Notes: generated by a model not told the origin, from the letters alone. DNA of 64,000 nucleotides from Gottschalkiaceae bacterium SANA (GCA_036323355.1 AP028876.1:2914001-2978000), one strand, 5' to 3'; positions 51,262 to 60,256 are shown, counted from the stretch's first letter. A program made the numbers and translations.

Positions 51262-52224
51262 TTATTTGTATCGAATCCGCGGATCAACCAAAGCGTACAT
51301 GATATCCGCGAAGAGATTGGCCATTAAAATCATAAAGGCAAGCACCATGGTCGCATCCATAATCACTGGATAATCGCGATTCATAACAGCTTGAAAGATC
51401 AGTGTTCCCATGCCTGGCCAAACAAAAATCGTTTCGGTCAAAACAGCACCCGAAATCAACTGGCCCAAGGACAAACTAATGATGGTGACAACAGGAATCA
51501 AGGCATTTCGAAGCGCATGCTTGTAAACAACGACTCGCTCACTAACCCCTTTGGCCCTGGCAGTTCGTATGTAATCCTGCTGAATCACTTCCAAAAGTGC
51601 GGTTCTTGTATAGCGCATAAAGGAAGCCATTTGAATAAAACTCAACACGATCACCGGCAGTGCCAAGTGATAAGCCAAATCAATAAACTTCTTCATCCCT
51701 GTATAGCCGCTGGCCAGTGTTTCCATCCCCGAAATCGGGAACAATTTCAGATCGATGGCAAAAAACTTAACCAAAAGGAGGGCAAAGAAGAAGGCCGGTA
51801 TCGAAAGTCCGATAAAGGCGATGATCGTGGCCACATAGTCGAAGACTGAATACTGCCTTGTCGCAGATATCACCCCCAGCGGTATGGCCACCAGTATACT
51901 TAATAAAAGTGCTACCCCTGAAAGCATCAAGGTATTGCCGATTCTTCTGCCAATCATATCAGCAATCGGCTCTTTAAATTTAATGGAATAACCCAAATTT
52001 CCTTGCATCAATCCCCCAACCCATTTCACATACTGGACTGGTAGAGGATCATAATATCCTATGGCTTGCAACATACTCTCAACATCTTCCGCGCGTGCAT
52101 CCGATTCAATCAGATAGGCATATGGATTGCCCGGCATCAAATGAATCAGAGAAAAAACAATAATAGATATACCGATCATAACGGGGATCATTAAGAGAAT
52201 GCGTCGAATTACATAATTTTTCAT
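51262..52224 (-). CDS. oppB: Oligopeptide ABC transporter permease (OppB type)
   Basis: A 320-aa permease. MIGISIIVFSLIHLMPGNPY at the N-terminus, VKWVGGLMQGNLGYSI, the EAA motif YIRTARAKGVSERVVVYKHALRNALIP and TETIFVWPGMGTLIFQAV are all OppB/DppB hallmarks. About six helices. GGGGGAG lies before the ATG. A stem-loop sits between oppA and this gene and may lower its expression relative to the binding protein. Confidence 0.92.
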   Translation of the reverse strand: MKNYVIRRILLMIPVMIGISIIVFSLIHLMPGNPYAYLIESDARAEDVESMLQAIGYYDPLPVQYVKWVGGLMQGNLGYSIKFKEPIADMIGRRIGNTLMLSGVALLLSILVAIPLGVISATRQYSVFDYVATIIAFIGLSIPAFFFALLLVKFFAIDLKLFPISGMETLASGYTGMKKFIDLAYHLALPVIVLSFIQMASFMRYTRTALLEVIQQDYIRTARAKGVSERVVVYKHALRNALIPVVTIISLSLGQLISGAVLTETIFVWPGMGTLIFQAVMNRDYPVIMDATMVLAFMILMANLFADIMYALVDPRIRYK

Positions 52225-52287
52225 CGCTCTCCCCCTTTCCTTTTTCTAATTTCAACCTGTTTACCTAGATTCCTTTAATGAATAAAG

Positions 52288-52330
52288 CCCGCAGACAGCA
52301 AGACCCACCCTTGGGCATTGAATCTGCGGG
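52288..52330 (-). terminator. Stem-loop (partial terminator) between oppA and oppB
   Basis: Minus strand: CCCGCAGA / TCTGCGGG stem with an inner GCCCAAGGGTGGG structure, followed by CTTTATT. Such intercistronic hairpins often give excess binding protein over permease. Confidence 0.6.
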
Positions 52331-52448
52331 ATTCATGAACAAGAGAAAAACCGAATTTCAATGGCGATTAACGAGATCCGATTCTTCTCCTTTGTTCATT
52401 ATACGATCATCTGCTAGCATCATATCTTACTCAAATAAGGGGACAAGC

Positions 52449-54134
52449 CTATTTTTCGTAGTACCAGTGATTCGCATCATACCACAATACGTTTGGTGCC
52501 GATGCACCTCTTAAGTTAGGGCTAACTGCACAACCCAATTCTGGTGTATACAAGAAAATTGAAGGCAGATCTTGGTTCAAGAATACGCCCCACTCTGCAT
52601 AAACTTCCCCACGCGCATCGTTTTCGATAAATGAAATGCCTTTATCCAATAGACGATCGTTTTCAGCGCTTTCATAGTTCATCAAGTTGTATTTTGCTCC
52701 CGTCTTCCAGAAACGGCTTTGATCCGGTTCAACGCCGGCACCGAAACCAATTAAGAACAATTCGAAGTCATCAGCGTTCAATTGATCAAACATGGTTGCA
52801 AATTCCATAATTTGCAATTCAAGCTCAATACCAATATCCTTCAAGTTTTGTTGGATAACGGGTGCTGAACGTTCACGTGTTTTGTTTCCTGATGGGTATT
52901 TTAGTACCCATTTCAATGGCTCGCCGTTTGGTCGGTACATGATGCCATCTTTATATTCGTAGCCTGCTTCTTCAAACAAAGCGATGGCTTTTTCCGGGCT
53001 ATAATCATAGTTTTCAACTAGATCTTCGCCTGGATGAGCCCAGCTTGATGTTGGCAATGGTTGCGTCAAAATCTCGCCGTAACCATACATCAAATTATCA
53101 ACTAAACCTTGTCGGTCAACACCATACATCAATGCTTGTCGAACTTTCATGTCTTGGAAATCTGGGTTCAAATGATTTACACCCATAAACTGATAAGAAC
53201 CGCCTGCAGTTGTCAGCACTTGAATGCCTTCGTCTTCATACAAGCCCATATCATCTGGATTAAAGTCTGATACCGTCATGTAGTTAATCTGACCACTCAA
53301 CAATTCCGCTTGCGCTGTATCTTGGTTGGTCGCTTTGATAATAATGCGATCCAAGTAAGCGCGGCCTTCCCAATACTCTTCAAATGCAACTAGGCTAACA
53401 TATTGATCAGGTGCAAATTCATCCATCATAAATGCGCCAGTTCCAATTGGGTTTCTCAACAATTCTGTTTGCTCACTGGCTGCAGCAACATCAATATCTT
53501 TCCAGACATGTTCTGGAATCAAGTTGGCTTTGGTTCCCACCATTGTCAATACAGAGGCATAAACGTCGTTGAAGGAAATTTTAATTGTGTAAGGATCAAT
53601 GATTTCAACCCCTTCAATCTCTTCTGTTTCTCCATTATGGAAAGCTTCCATGCCTACGATTGGTGCAAAGTTTGAATAAAGCGGTCCTGTGTATCCAGGA
53701 TTCGCGATAAATTTCCAGTTGAACAAAACATCTTCAGCATCGAAGGTTTCGCCGTCATGCCATTTTACGCCTTGGCGCAAATGGAAGATCATGCTTTTTG
53801 AATCATCAGCAATCTCCCAGCTTTCAGCCAATCCCGGTACCAATTCGTTTTTATCTGTAATCTTAATCAATGATTCGAATACGACATCAGTTACCAGAAA
53901 ATCATTGTCCGTTGATGTAATCAAGCTCAAGAAGTTTCCGCTTGGCGGATTCCAAGACGCACGGATCAAAGTTCCGCCGAACTTATCATCTTCTGTTGGC
54001 TCTGCTGCCGGCTCACTTGTTTCTTCACCCGGCGCTGCCGGTTGAGCCGCTTCCGGCGTCTCTGTACCACAACCACTCAACATCGTTGTGAGCATTAGGA
54101 TCACAACCATAAATAAAATTAATCTTTTTTTCAT
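52449..54134 (-). CDS. Peptide ABC transporter substrate-binding lipoprotein (OppA/DppA, SBP family 5)
   Basis: A 561-aa extracellular binding protein. The signal peptide ends in lipobox LSGC at about residue 22, followed by a Glu/Pro-rich linker. The family-5 pattern follows: VFESLIKITDKNELVPGLAESW, FHLRQGVKWHDGETFDAEDVLFNWKFI, IGTGAFMMDEFAPDQYVSLVAFEEYWEGR, VRQALMYGVDRQGLVDNL. The closing part has FARMF-like LNADDFELFLIGFG. GAGGAGG precedes the ATG. It opens the opp part of the operon, about 80 bases after the C26 hydrolase gene. Specificity for peptides or for gamma-glutamyl/acyl conjugates cannot be read from sequence. Confidence 0.9.
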   Translation of the reverse strand: MKKRLILFMVVILMLTTMLSGCGTETPEAAQPAAPGEETSEPAAEPTEDDKFGGTLIRASWNPPSGNFLSLITSTDNDFLVTDVVFESLIKITDKNELVPGLAESWEIADDSKSMIFHLRQGVKWHDGETFDAEDVLFNWKFIANPGYTGPLYSNFAPIVGMEAFHNGETEEIEGVEIIDPYTIKISFNDVYASVLTMVGTKANLIPEHVWKDIDVAAASEQTELLRNPIGTGAFMMDEFAPDQYVSLVAFEEYWEGRAYLDRIIIKATNQDTAQAELLSGQINYMTVSDFNPDDMGLYEDEGIQVLTTAGGSYQFMGVNHLNPDFQDMKVRQALMYGVDRQGLVDNLMYGYGEILTQPLPTSSWAHPGEDLVENYDYSPEKAIALFEEAGYEYKDGIMYRPNGEPLKWVLKYPSGNKTRERSAPVIQQNLKDIGIELELQIMEFATMFDQLNADDFELFLIGFGAGVEPDQSRFWKTGAKYNLMNYESAENDRLLDKGISFIENDARGEVYAEWGVFLNQDLPSIFLYTPELGCAVSPNLRGASAPNVLWYDANHWYYEK

Positions 54135-54213
54135 TCCTTTACCTCCTCTTATTCAGGTTACATGCTGCTTTCTACTATAAAACGCAAGCATACTCTAGCT
54201 TACGAAATTACCC

Positions 54214-54933
54214 TTATGACTGTTTCACCAACCATTGAAAAAGATTGTTCATGACTTCCGATGTGTCAATCATATCCTCTGGATGCCACTGCACCCCAAT
54301 GATTTTTTCTTCTGAATCAGACTCAACCGCCTCAATCACACCATCTCCAGCTCTAGCGCTCACACGCAAACCCTTGCCTAGTTTTCGGATGCTTTGATGG
54401 TGCAGACTATTAACCGCCACCTCCGCTTCCCCAAGAATACCATAGAGCTTTGTGTTTTCTTCAATCGCCACTTTATGCACGCTATGGGTACGTTTCCCGC
54501 TTTGAATATGCTGATAGGAATCAGGAATCTGATTGTTGATATCTTGATACAAATTGCCTCCTCTTACCGTGTTAATAATCTGTAAACCTCGGCAAATACC
54601 TAGAACAGGTTTACCGGATTTCTCCACTTCCGCATACAAGCTTAATTGAAAGGCATCAATCGCCGGATCAATTTCACCCAACCGGCAGTCCGGTTCTTCA
54701 CCGTACTGGCTCGGATCGATATCTCCACCACCAGAAAATAAAAAGGCATCACATATTTCCACTTGCCGCTTAATCACGTCTGGCTCTCCGAAACAAGGTA
54801 TAATAAGAGGCACACCGCCTGCACGAAGTACACCCTTTACATAGGTGCTATTCACATATGCTCGCTCCATCTCTCCAAAAGGAGTATTTGATACCAATGT
54901 GTTGCCCACAATGCCAATCACTTTTTTATCCAT
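54214..54933 (-). CDS. Gamma-glutamyl-gamma-aminobutyrate hydrolase-like protein (peptidase C26, PuuD family)
   Basis: A 239-aa class I glutamine-amidotransferase-like hydrolase. The catalytic Cys lies in PVLGICRGLQIINTVRGGNLYQDI and the His-Glu pair in IIGVQWHPEDM. FLFSGGGDIDPSQYGEEP is a PuuD hallmark, and VNSLHHQSI is the second conserved region. Such enzymes cleave gamma-glutamyl bonds. ATG 54933 has AAAGGAG 10 bases upstream. It is the first gene behind the sigma-54 promoter, so cleavage of gamma-glutamyl compounds and peptide import appear to be induced together. Confidence 0.88.
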   Translation of the reverse strand: MDKKVIGIVGNTLVSNTPFGEMERAYVNSTYVKGVLRAGGVPLIIPCFGEPDVIKRQVEICDAFLFSGGGDIDPSQYGEEPDCRLGEIDPAIDAFQLSLYAEVEKSGKPVLGICRGLQIINTVRGGNLYQDINNQIPDSYQHIQSGKRTHSVHKVAIEENTKLYGILGEAEVAVNSLHHQSIRKLGKGLRVSARAGDGVIEAVESDSEEKIIGVQWHPEDMIDTSEVMNNLFQWLVKQS

Positions 54934-54975
54934 AAACGCACGTCTCCTTTGATTCAGTCTCACACTTGCAATTAA

Positions 54976-54993
54976 TTGCAAGTATCATGCCAA
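54976..54993 (-). promoter_or_regulatory. Sigma-54 (-24/-12) promoter of the peptide operon
   Basis: Minus strand: TTGGCATGATACTTGCAA, that is TGGCAT, five bases, TTGCA, with GG and GC exactly 10 bases between them. It matches the sigma-54 consensus TGGCAC-N5-TTGCA almost fully. The expected start is about 33 bases before the C26 hydrolase start codon, and a sigma-54 activator gene lies immediately upstream. Confidence 0.85.
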
Positions 54994-55012
54994 ATAGATC
55001 AAATCCTGGAAT

Positions 55013-55027
55013 GCATGTAAATCATGC
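55013..55027. promoter_or_regulatory. Candidate activator site near the sigma-54 promoter
   Basis: Inverted repeat GCATG-TAAAT-CATGC, about 20 bases upstream of the -24 box, followed at 55028-55044 by ATTAC-N6-GTAAC. One of these may be the upstream activating sequence of the adjacent activator. Both are short, so confidence is low. Confidence 0.35.
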
Positions 55028-55053
55028 GATTACGTTTCTGTAACAAATAAATA

Positions 55054-55096
55054 AAAGGCTTAACTGGACGCTATCTTTCGTCCAATTAAGCCTTGC
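55054..55096 (-). terminator. Terminator after the sigma-54 activator gene
   Basis: Minus strand: a 16-bp stem AAGGCTTAATTGGACG / CGTCCAGTTAAGCCTT (one mismatch) with an 8-base loop, followed by TTATTTATTTG. It insulates the downstream sigma-54 promoter. Confidence 0.8.
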
Positions 55097-55107
55097 AAGT
55101 CGTCCAT

Positions 55108-57087
55108 TTATCCCATTTCTTCCACCAACTTCAATCCATCGGAAGTTAAACAGCACCCTTGCCGTCCTCGATGAACCTTCATCAGATTCTTATCGGAAAT
55201 TTGCTTACACAACTTTCTAATCTTATATTCGCTAATCTCTGTTCCGCTTGATTTCTCCAATTCCTCCTTCAAGCGTTCCCGCCCGATACTTTGGCCTTGT
55301 GCATGAGCACGATAACAGATCATTAAAATTTCCTCTTCCAAATTGCGTTCAACATAATCTGGTGCCATCACTACAGAATTCAAGAGATAGGCCGGATAAG
55401 GATCATCCGTGTTTTTCATTAATTTAAAGTAATTCGCCACATTCTCAAGTTCCCGTACATTTCCTTCCCACTCATGATCAATCAAAATCTGTCTAAGGGT
55501 TATAGGTAAAACAAAATCAGGTTCTCCCAAAAATAGATTAAAGAGCAGAAGAATATCTTCCTTTCGTTGATTCAGCGGGGGCACTTCTAAAGGAAGCACA
55601 TTGATCCGATAATAAAGATCCTCTCTGAACCGCCCCTGTTCCACTTCTTTTTTTAAATTTTTATTGGTCGCTGCGACAACCCGCACATCGACCCCAATAA
55701 CCTGGTCACTGCCGATCCGCATAATCTGTTTCTCTTGAATCACCCGAAGCAGACGAGACTGCAAATTGATCGGCATATCACCAATTTCATCCAAGAAGAT
55801 GGTTCCGCGGTTGGCCAGTTCAAATAAGCCTCGCTTGCCTTCCTTGCGCGCCCCTGTAAAAGACCCTGCTTCATAGCCAAACAACTCGCTTTCCAGCAAA
55901 CTTTTTGGTAACGCTGCACAGTTAACTGCGATAAAAGGTGCCATATTTCGAGCCGATTCATTGTGAATCGACTGAGCCAACAATTCCTTGCCCGTTCCGC
56001 TCTTTCCTTCAATCATCACCGTCAAATCATTTCTAGCGAATCGCTTTGCCTTCTCGATACACCGCCTCATGATCTGTGACTGTGAAATAATGTCTTCAAA
56101 GGTATAAACCGCCTGCTGCCCCTTGGCCTTGGTCTTTTCCCAAACAGAATTCTCTAACTTTCGAATGTAGGTAACATCTCGAAACAACATCATATACTCA
56201 TCAACAGAAGTCATATGCTTGACCTTCTCACTGGAGACTAACACCCATTTTCCATTGATTTTTACCAACTCATCTGTAAAATTTCCCTTGCTGGCAAGAT
56301 CAGTCCCTGCAAGAAATGGCGCTAAAGTAGTCTGACCATCCAAGATCTCCCATCCCAAATCCTTGGTCACAAAATCATTGTGCATTAAAATCACACCATC
56401 TTTTGAAACCAGCAAAAATCCTTCCTGTGCCATGTTGACGACTGTGCGAAGCTGAGCCTCTCGAAGACTCGTCCTTCGGTACTGCACCTTAATCCCCTCT
56501 TCTAGGTTGGCCGTGCTATTGATATATTTTAAGAGTTTCTTATTAATTTCCCACCGATTCATCTCCAAGAGATTGATAAGATGAATCATGGTTTCCGCAT
56601 CTAAGCAACGGTTGCCGACATCGATAATTCGTTTAATGCCCACCGGCACCAGCCGGCTTTCTCCCGGCGTAATTGCCACACTAAACCGCGAGGTATCCAT
56701 ATCGGTATCATAAGGCGTTAATTTCAGCCCTGTGATCTGCAATCGATAAATCAAGGATACAGTTTCCAAGGTATTTTCAATGCAGTCATTGACCAGCAAG
56801 ATCTCGGACCCTTCCGGCATATCTAAGAGTTTAAAAGCCATATCCTCTTTAATGGTTCGTGATGCAACAACAATATGCGCAGTGGGATCAGCCATTTCTT
56901 TAAATTGCTCCGCTCGATCTTGCATCATAAATAAAACCACATCACCATGAATGGGCTTCTCATGATCCATGGAATTGACAAACAAGTGCTCGATTTCCAC
57001 CTTCTGATCCAGCACTTCCCGCAAATTCCGTTCGATCTCTAAATGAACATCACCATTAAAATCCGTTACCACTACAATCTTCTTCAT
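55108..57087 (-). CDS. Sigma-54-dependent transcriptional activator
   Basis: A 659-aa regulator. Residues about 1-190 form an unassigned sensory region (Rossmann-like start KKIVVVTDFNGDV). About 210-315 is PAS-like (AQEGFLLVSKDGVILMHNDF to YMMLFRDVTYI). About 330-560 is the AAA+ domain, with Walker A GKSGTGKE at 361, the sigma-54 contact loop GSFTGA at 408 in the place of GAFTGA, Walker B GTIFLDEIGD at 428, and R-finger region FREDLYYRINVLPL. The C-terminus (about 590-659) looks like a winged helix (IGRERLKEELEKSSG, YKIRKLCKQISDKNL), not the usual Fis-type HTH. GAGGACGAG precedes the ATG. It lies directly upstream of the sigma-54 promoter and is its probable activator. Confidence 0.88.
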   Translation of the reverse strand: MKKIVVVTDFNGDVHLEIERNLREVLDQKVEIEHLFVNSMDHEKPIHGDVVLFMMQDRAEQFKEMADPTAHIVVASRTIKEDMAFKLLDMPEGSEILLVNDCIENTLETVSLIYRLQITGLKLTPYDTDMDTSRFSVAITPGESRLVPVGIKRIIDVGNRCLDAETMIHLINLLEMNRWEINKKLLKYINSTANLEEGIKVQYRRTSLREAQLRTVVNMAQEGFLLVSKDGVILMHNDFVTKDLGWEILDGQTTLAPFLAGTDLASKGNFTDELVKINGKWVLVSSEKVKHMTSVDEYMMLFRDVTYIRKLENSVWEKTKAKGQQAVYTFEDIISQSQIMRRCIEKAKRFARNDLTVMIEGKSGTGKELLAQSIHNESARNMAPFIAVNCAALPKSLLESELFGYEAGSFTGARKEGKRGLFELANRGTIFLDEIGDMPINLQSRLLRVIQEKQIMRIGSDQVIGVDVRVVAATNKNLKKEVEQGRFREDLYYRINVLPLEVPPLNQRKEDILLLFNLFLGEPDFVLPITLRQILIDHEWEGNVRELENVANYFKLMKNTDDPYPAYLLNSVVMAPDYVERNLEEEILMICYRAHAQGQSIGRERLKEELEKSSGTEISEYKIRKLCKQISDKNLMKVHRGRQGCCLTSDGLKLVEEMG

Positions 57088-57393
57088 CTCGTCCTCAACT
57101 CTAAAAATCGTCCTGTTTTTCTTTTAAGCATACCATAGAATAGCCCTCTTTTCACCGACTCACAGGAAAGAAAAGAGCAATTCTCAAATATAAATATAAT
57201 GGCAGCACTCCATTTACATTCAGGTCGATCACTGCATATATATTCGGCATTCCAGTTTTCTATGTATAAGCTCCTTCATCCATCTATTCGTACAGAGAAA
57301 AACCGTTGAGTGATGTTTCGCACCTTCCACCTCGGGTATCCAAAACTCATAGGTTTTATACCAAACCAATCAACCGACTGAAGGGAGTTTCAT
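57088..57393. other. Intergenic region between the activator and a divergent membrane protein gene
   Basis: A 306-base AT-rich gap. It must hold the promoters of both genes but no strong -35/-10 pair or clear operator stands out. No gene seen. Confidence 0.5.
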
Positions 57394-58368
57394 ATGAATA
57401 AGGAAAGAAAGTTAATTGGGATCAATCTAGCAATCGCCTCCGCCCTTACCCTCTTGGTGTTTTGGATCAGCCTTTCTCTTCGGGGCCAGGCCTTAGCACC
57501 CGACCAAGGAGCCAGCTGGTACTATTGGAAACTGCCGAGTCCAACATTTTGGACTCGTTTCACAGCCTGGGGCGGCTATCTTCTTCATCAATTTGCCCTC
57601 TGGTATGTCATTCTGAACATGCATAAAGATAAACAACCACCCAGCAAAACCCTCACCAAGTACAATAAGCAACTAATTGCCATAAACCTAAGTTTTATTC
57701 TTCTTCATGCCATTCAAAGCTTCATTTGGTACGATGGATTGGCACAAGATGTCTCCGTAGCCAGTTCTCAATACTCGGTGATCCTTATGCTCGTCTTGGT
57801 CTTAATTATGGAGAATGGAAGACGTGGGCTTTTTTTTGGAAAGAAAGTAAAGCTCCCCAAAGAGGGCGTTAAACGGGTATTCGACTATCATGGTTTCTAC
57901 ATCGCCTGGGCCATCACCTACACCTTCTGGTATCACCCCATGGTAGGCACAGTGGGTCATCTTTTCGGATTCTTCTACATGTTTTTACTCTTTGCCCAAT
58001 TGTCCTTTGCCGGCACGAAATTTCACCAAAATAAAATCTGGACCTTTCTCTTGGAGATCATCGTCTTATTTCATGGCACCACCGTGGCCATCCTACAGGG
58101 AACCGGCATTTGGAGCATGTTCTTTTTCGGCTTTGCAACCATGTTTATCGTTACTCAAATGTATGGGCTTCCTATCAGTAAAACTTGGCGGCTTACTGTA
58201 ACCGCTCTTTACGCCCTTGCCGCAGTCATCACTTATAGTGGCTTTCTCTTCGACAAGAGCTTAACCATGATCCACCAGGTGATCTGGATCCCCACCATCC
58301 TCTACGGATTGGTCTTCCTCATCGTCTACACGCTAAAAATCCCCTCGCTATTTAAAACAACATCATAA
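57394..58368 (+). CDS. Unknown polytopic membrane protein
   Basis: A 324-aa protein with about nine hydrophobic segments, for example LAIASALTLLVFWISLSL, LLHQFALWYVILNM, VILMLVLVLIMENGRRGLFFG, GHLFGFFYMFLLFAQLSFAG and VIWIPTILYGLVFLIVYTL. Noticeable His and Trp residues lie in or near helices (DYHGFYIAWAITYTFWYHPMVGTVGH, LFHGTTVAIL), which could bind metal or haem, but no known motif is certain. AAGGGAG precedes the ATG. It ends at a strong bidirectional terminator and appears to be monocistronic. I do not recognise the family. Confidence 0.55.
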   Translation: MNKERKLIGINLAIASALTLLVFWISLSLRGQALAPDQGASWYYWKLPSPTFWTRFTAWGGYLLHQFALWYVILNMHKDKQPPSKTLTKYNKQLIAINLSFILLHAIQSFIWYDGLAQDVSVASSQYSVILMLVLVLIMENGRRGLFFGKKVKLPKEGVKRVFDYHGFYIAWAITYTFWYHPMVGTVGHLFGFFYMFLLFAQLSFAGTKFHQNKIWTFLLEIIVLFHGTTVAILQGTGIWSMFFFGFATMFIVTQMYGLPISKTWRLTVTALYALAAVITYSGFLFDKSLTMIHQVIWIPTILYGLVFLIVYTLKIPSLFKTTS

Positions 58369-58374
58369 ACATAA

Positions 58375-58414
58375 AGAGCCTTGTGACGATGAAATTCTCA
58401 TCCCTCAAGGCTCT
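58375..58414. terminator. Bidirectional terminator between convergent genes
   Basis: A 9-bp outer stem AGAGCCTTG / CAAGGCTCT enclosing a second stem GATGA-N5-TCATC, followed by T-rich sequence on both strands. Confidence 0.8.
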
Positions 58415-58418
58415 CTCT

Positions 58419-59060
58419 TTAACTTTTCAATTCTTGGCAATTATCCAACAAAAATTCCACCCTGCCCCGTAGTGATTTCTCTCGTACTGCACAGATCTCA
58501 ACAGACTTCTCAACCACTTCAACAAAGGAATAGAAATTTTCATATAAAAAGTCCAATTCACCTATTCTTCGCTCTAAAAAAGTGTTCCTACCCCGATTGG
58601 TGTTTCGCTCCAAAATCACGTCTTTGGATACATCAAGGTAATAACCGCCCTTGCAATGAAAATGCTTGAGAATTGTCAAAATCTCTTTTCGATCCCGATC
58701 GGTGATGGGAACCAAGCCATAGGTTCCCCATACCTTATGAAGCATTCCGCCAGCCAAAACATTCCTTTGATTTTTTTCAAAAAGATAAAAATAACCGCGG
58801 TGACAGATATTAAACCAGGTTGCGGGGGTATCCCAAGTCCAACCATGCTTTCGCCACATCATGGCTAACAATCGTATGGAAAAAGGAAGATCATGGGAAA
58901 TAACAAGCAAAACTTTTAACGCCTTCCGTCCATTTCGTCTCAAATAGGAATATTTTTCAATTGAAGCTACAGGCAATTCGATTTTGCACTGTTTTTTTAA
59001 TTCCAAGATCGTCGTCGTCTTCCCCGCTCCATTCATTCCAAACAACTCCATGATCACCAT
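58419..59060 (-). CDS. P-loop kinase-like protein
   Basis: A 213-aa protein starting almost directly with a Walker A motif, MELFGMNGAGKTTTILEL (GMNGAGKT near residue 9). It resembles thymidylate-kinase-like P-loop proteins; YYLDVSKDVILERNTNRGR looks like a lid region with Arg residues. The length agrees with a single-domain nucleoside or sugar-precursor kinase. ATG 59060 has GAGGAGG upstream and keeps the P-loop near the start; the frame to 59078 is less likely. It is convergent with the unknown membrane protein. Its substrate is not clear, and true dTMP kinase motifs (DR-Y/H) are not obvious. Confidence 0.6.
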   Translation of the reverse strand: MVIMELFGMNGAGKTTTILELKKQCKIELPVASIEKYSYLRRNGRKALKVLLVISHDLPFSIRLLAMMWRKHGWTWDTPATWFNICHRGYFYLFEKNQRNVLAGGMLHKVWGTYGLVPITDRDRKEILTILKHFHCKGGYYLDVSKDVILERNTNRGRNTFLERRIGELDFLYENFYSFVEVVEKSVEICAVREKSLRGRVEFLLDNCQELKS

Positions 59061-59253
59061 CAAATATCCCCTCCTCACTCTTTTTTCTATTCTATAAAAA
59101 ATTTCGCCTCGAAAACCTTACGATTTCTTACAATGCCTAACCTACATACTTCTAAAATTCAAAGGGGTTAATTAGAAATAACATCTATAAATAAGATTAT
59201 GATCTCAGCCCATTTTTGAAAGGCTAATCTTTTCACTTTAATACAAGCACAAG

Positions 59254-59284
59254 AATGGACAGAACATAATTTGTTCTGCCCATT
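59254..59284. terminator. Stem-loop, probable terminator
   Basis: ATGGACAGAACA / TGTTCTGCCCAT with a 5-base loop (one mismatch), followed by TTTTTC on the plus strand. It lies in the 293-base gap between the kinase-like and hydrolase genes and probably ends the hydrolase transcript. The rest of this gap shows nothing else. Confidence 0.55.
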
Positions 59285-59353
59285 TTTCTCTATCCATTTT
59301 TATTCACAATGCCTACTATAAACTGACTTTGACAGTACATTTGCCTTTGTGAT

Positions 59354-60256
59354 CTATTCACTCATTATCTTTAAGAAAGACACAATGCGCTCACATAGCA
59401 TGTCTGGCACGTCGATAAAAGGAGAATGCCCCCAATCGCCATGCACATAGATCGCTTTTTCCCCAAGAGCATCCCGAATGCCTTCCCCCATAGTCGGTGG
59501 CACAACATAGTCCCGGTCTCCCTGGAAAACCAGAACCGGACATTGAATCTGATCAATTCTCCCGTTCCCTTCCACAACCCCATTATAGCTATGAGAAATA
59601 TTGAAATGCACCAAAGAATAGTCGACATCAACCAAGTTCCGTTGGGTCATCATGTCGTCCAAATACATGTCATATCGTTCTTCATCCGGTTGATTCTGGG
59701 TGTAAATCACCGCATTCCAAATGGCACGCATCACATCTTTATTTTTTTGTTCATAGGCCTGCAATACAGGAATCACCTGCACAGGATCTGCCGCAATCTC
59801 GTCCTTTGTGTGAATAAACTCGCCAACAATAGGCTGACCTTGTGCATCCTTTTTAAACATTGCATAACCTTGAATACCCACCGATTCAATGGTCACCAGT
59901 CCTAGAACGCGTTTTGGCAGTTTTGCAGCAATCTCCATGGCGATCCCCCCGCCCGTTGACCAGCCACCCAGGTAAAATTCACCTATGCCTAATTGATTAA
60001 TTACTTCTATTACATCATCAGCAAAATCTTCCAAGCTGTTAATTCCATTCTTATAGCTCGATTCTCCAAACCCCCGCAAGTCAGGTGCAATCACCCGAAC
60101 TTCATTCGGCATTCGATCAAATAAAACATCCAAATGCACACTTGAAGTCATGTTTCCATGAAGCATAATAAAAGGAATCTTCCCTGCAGCACTCTCCCGG
60201 TAATGGATTCTTTCACCATTTTCAAGTTCTACCGATCGCAACATCACTTTTTGCAT
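59354..60256 (-). CDS. Alpha/beta hydrolase
   Basis: A 300-aa serine hydrolase. FIMLHGNMTSSVHLD (oxyanion hole), APDLRGFGESS, the nucleophile elbow LGGWSTGGGIAME, VLVFQGDRDYVVPP with Asp and HGDWGHSPFID with His are all present. ATG 60256 is chosen because GGAGG lies 10 bases upstream. It follows the thiolase terminator and may have its own promoter, yet belongs to the same cluster as the CoA-transferase and second hydrolase. It may split a small ester or lactone, but the substrate is unknown. Confidence 0.82.
   Translation of the reverse strand: MQKVMLRSVELENGERIHYRESAAGKIPFIMLHGNMTSSVHLDVLFDRMPNEVRVIAPDLRGFGESSYKNGINSLEDFADDVIEVINQLGIGEFYLGGWSTGGGIAMEIAAKLPKRVLGLVTIESVGIQGYAMFKKDAQGQPIVGEFIHTKDEIAADPVQVIPVLQAYEQKNKDVMRAIWNAVIYTQNQPDEERYDMYLDDMMTQRNLVDVDYSLVHFNISHSYNGVVEGNGRIDQIQCPVLVFQGDRDYVVPPTMGEGIRDALGEKAIYVHGDWGHSPFIDVPDMLCERIVSFLKIMSE

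Noticed and set aside
59254-59284. Remnant of an insertion-sequence inverted end
   Set aside because: No transposase or matching second end in the window; a terminator explains it better.
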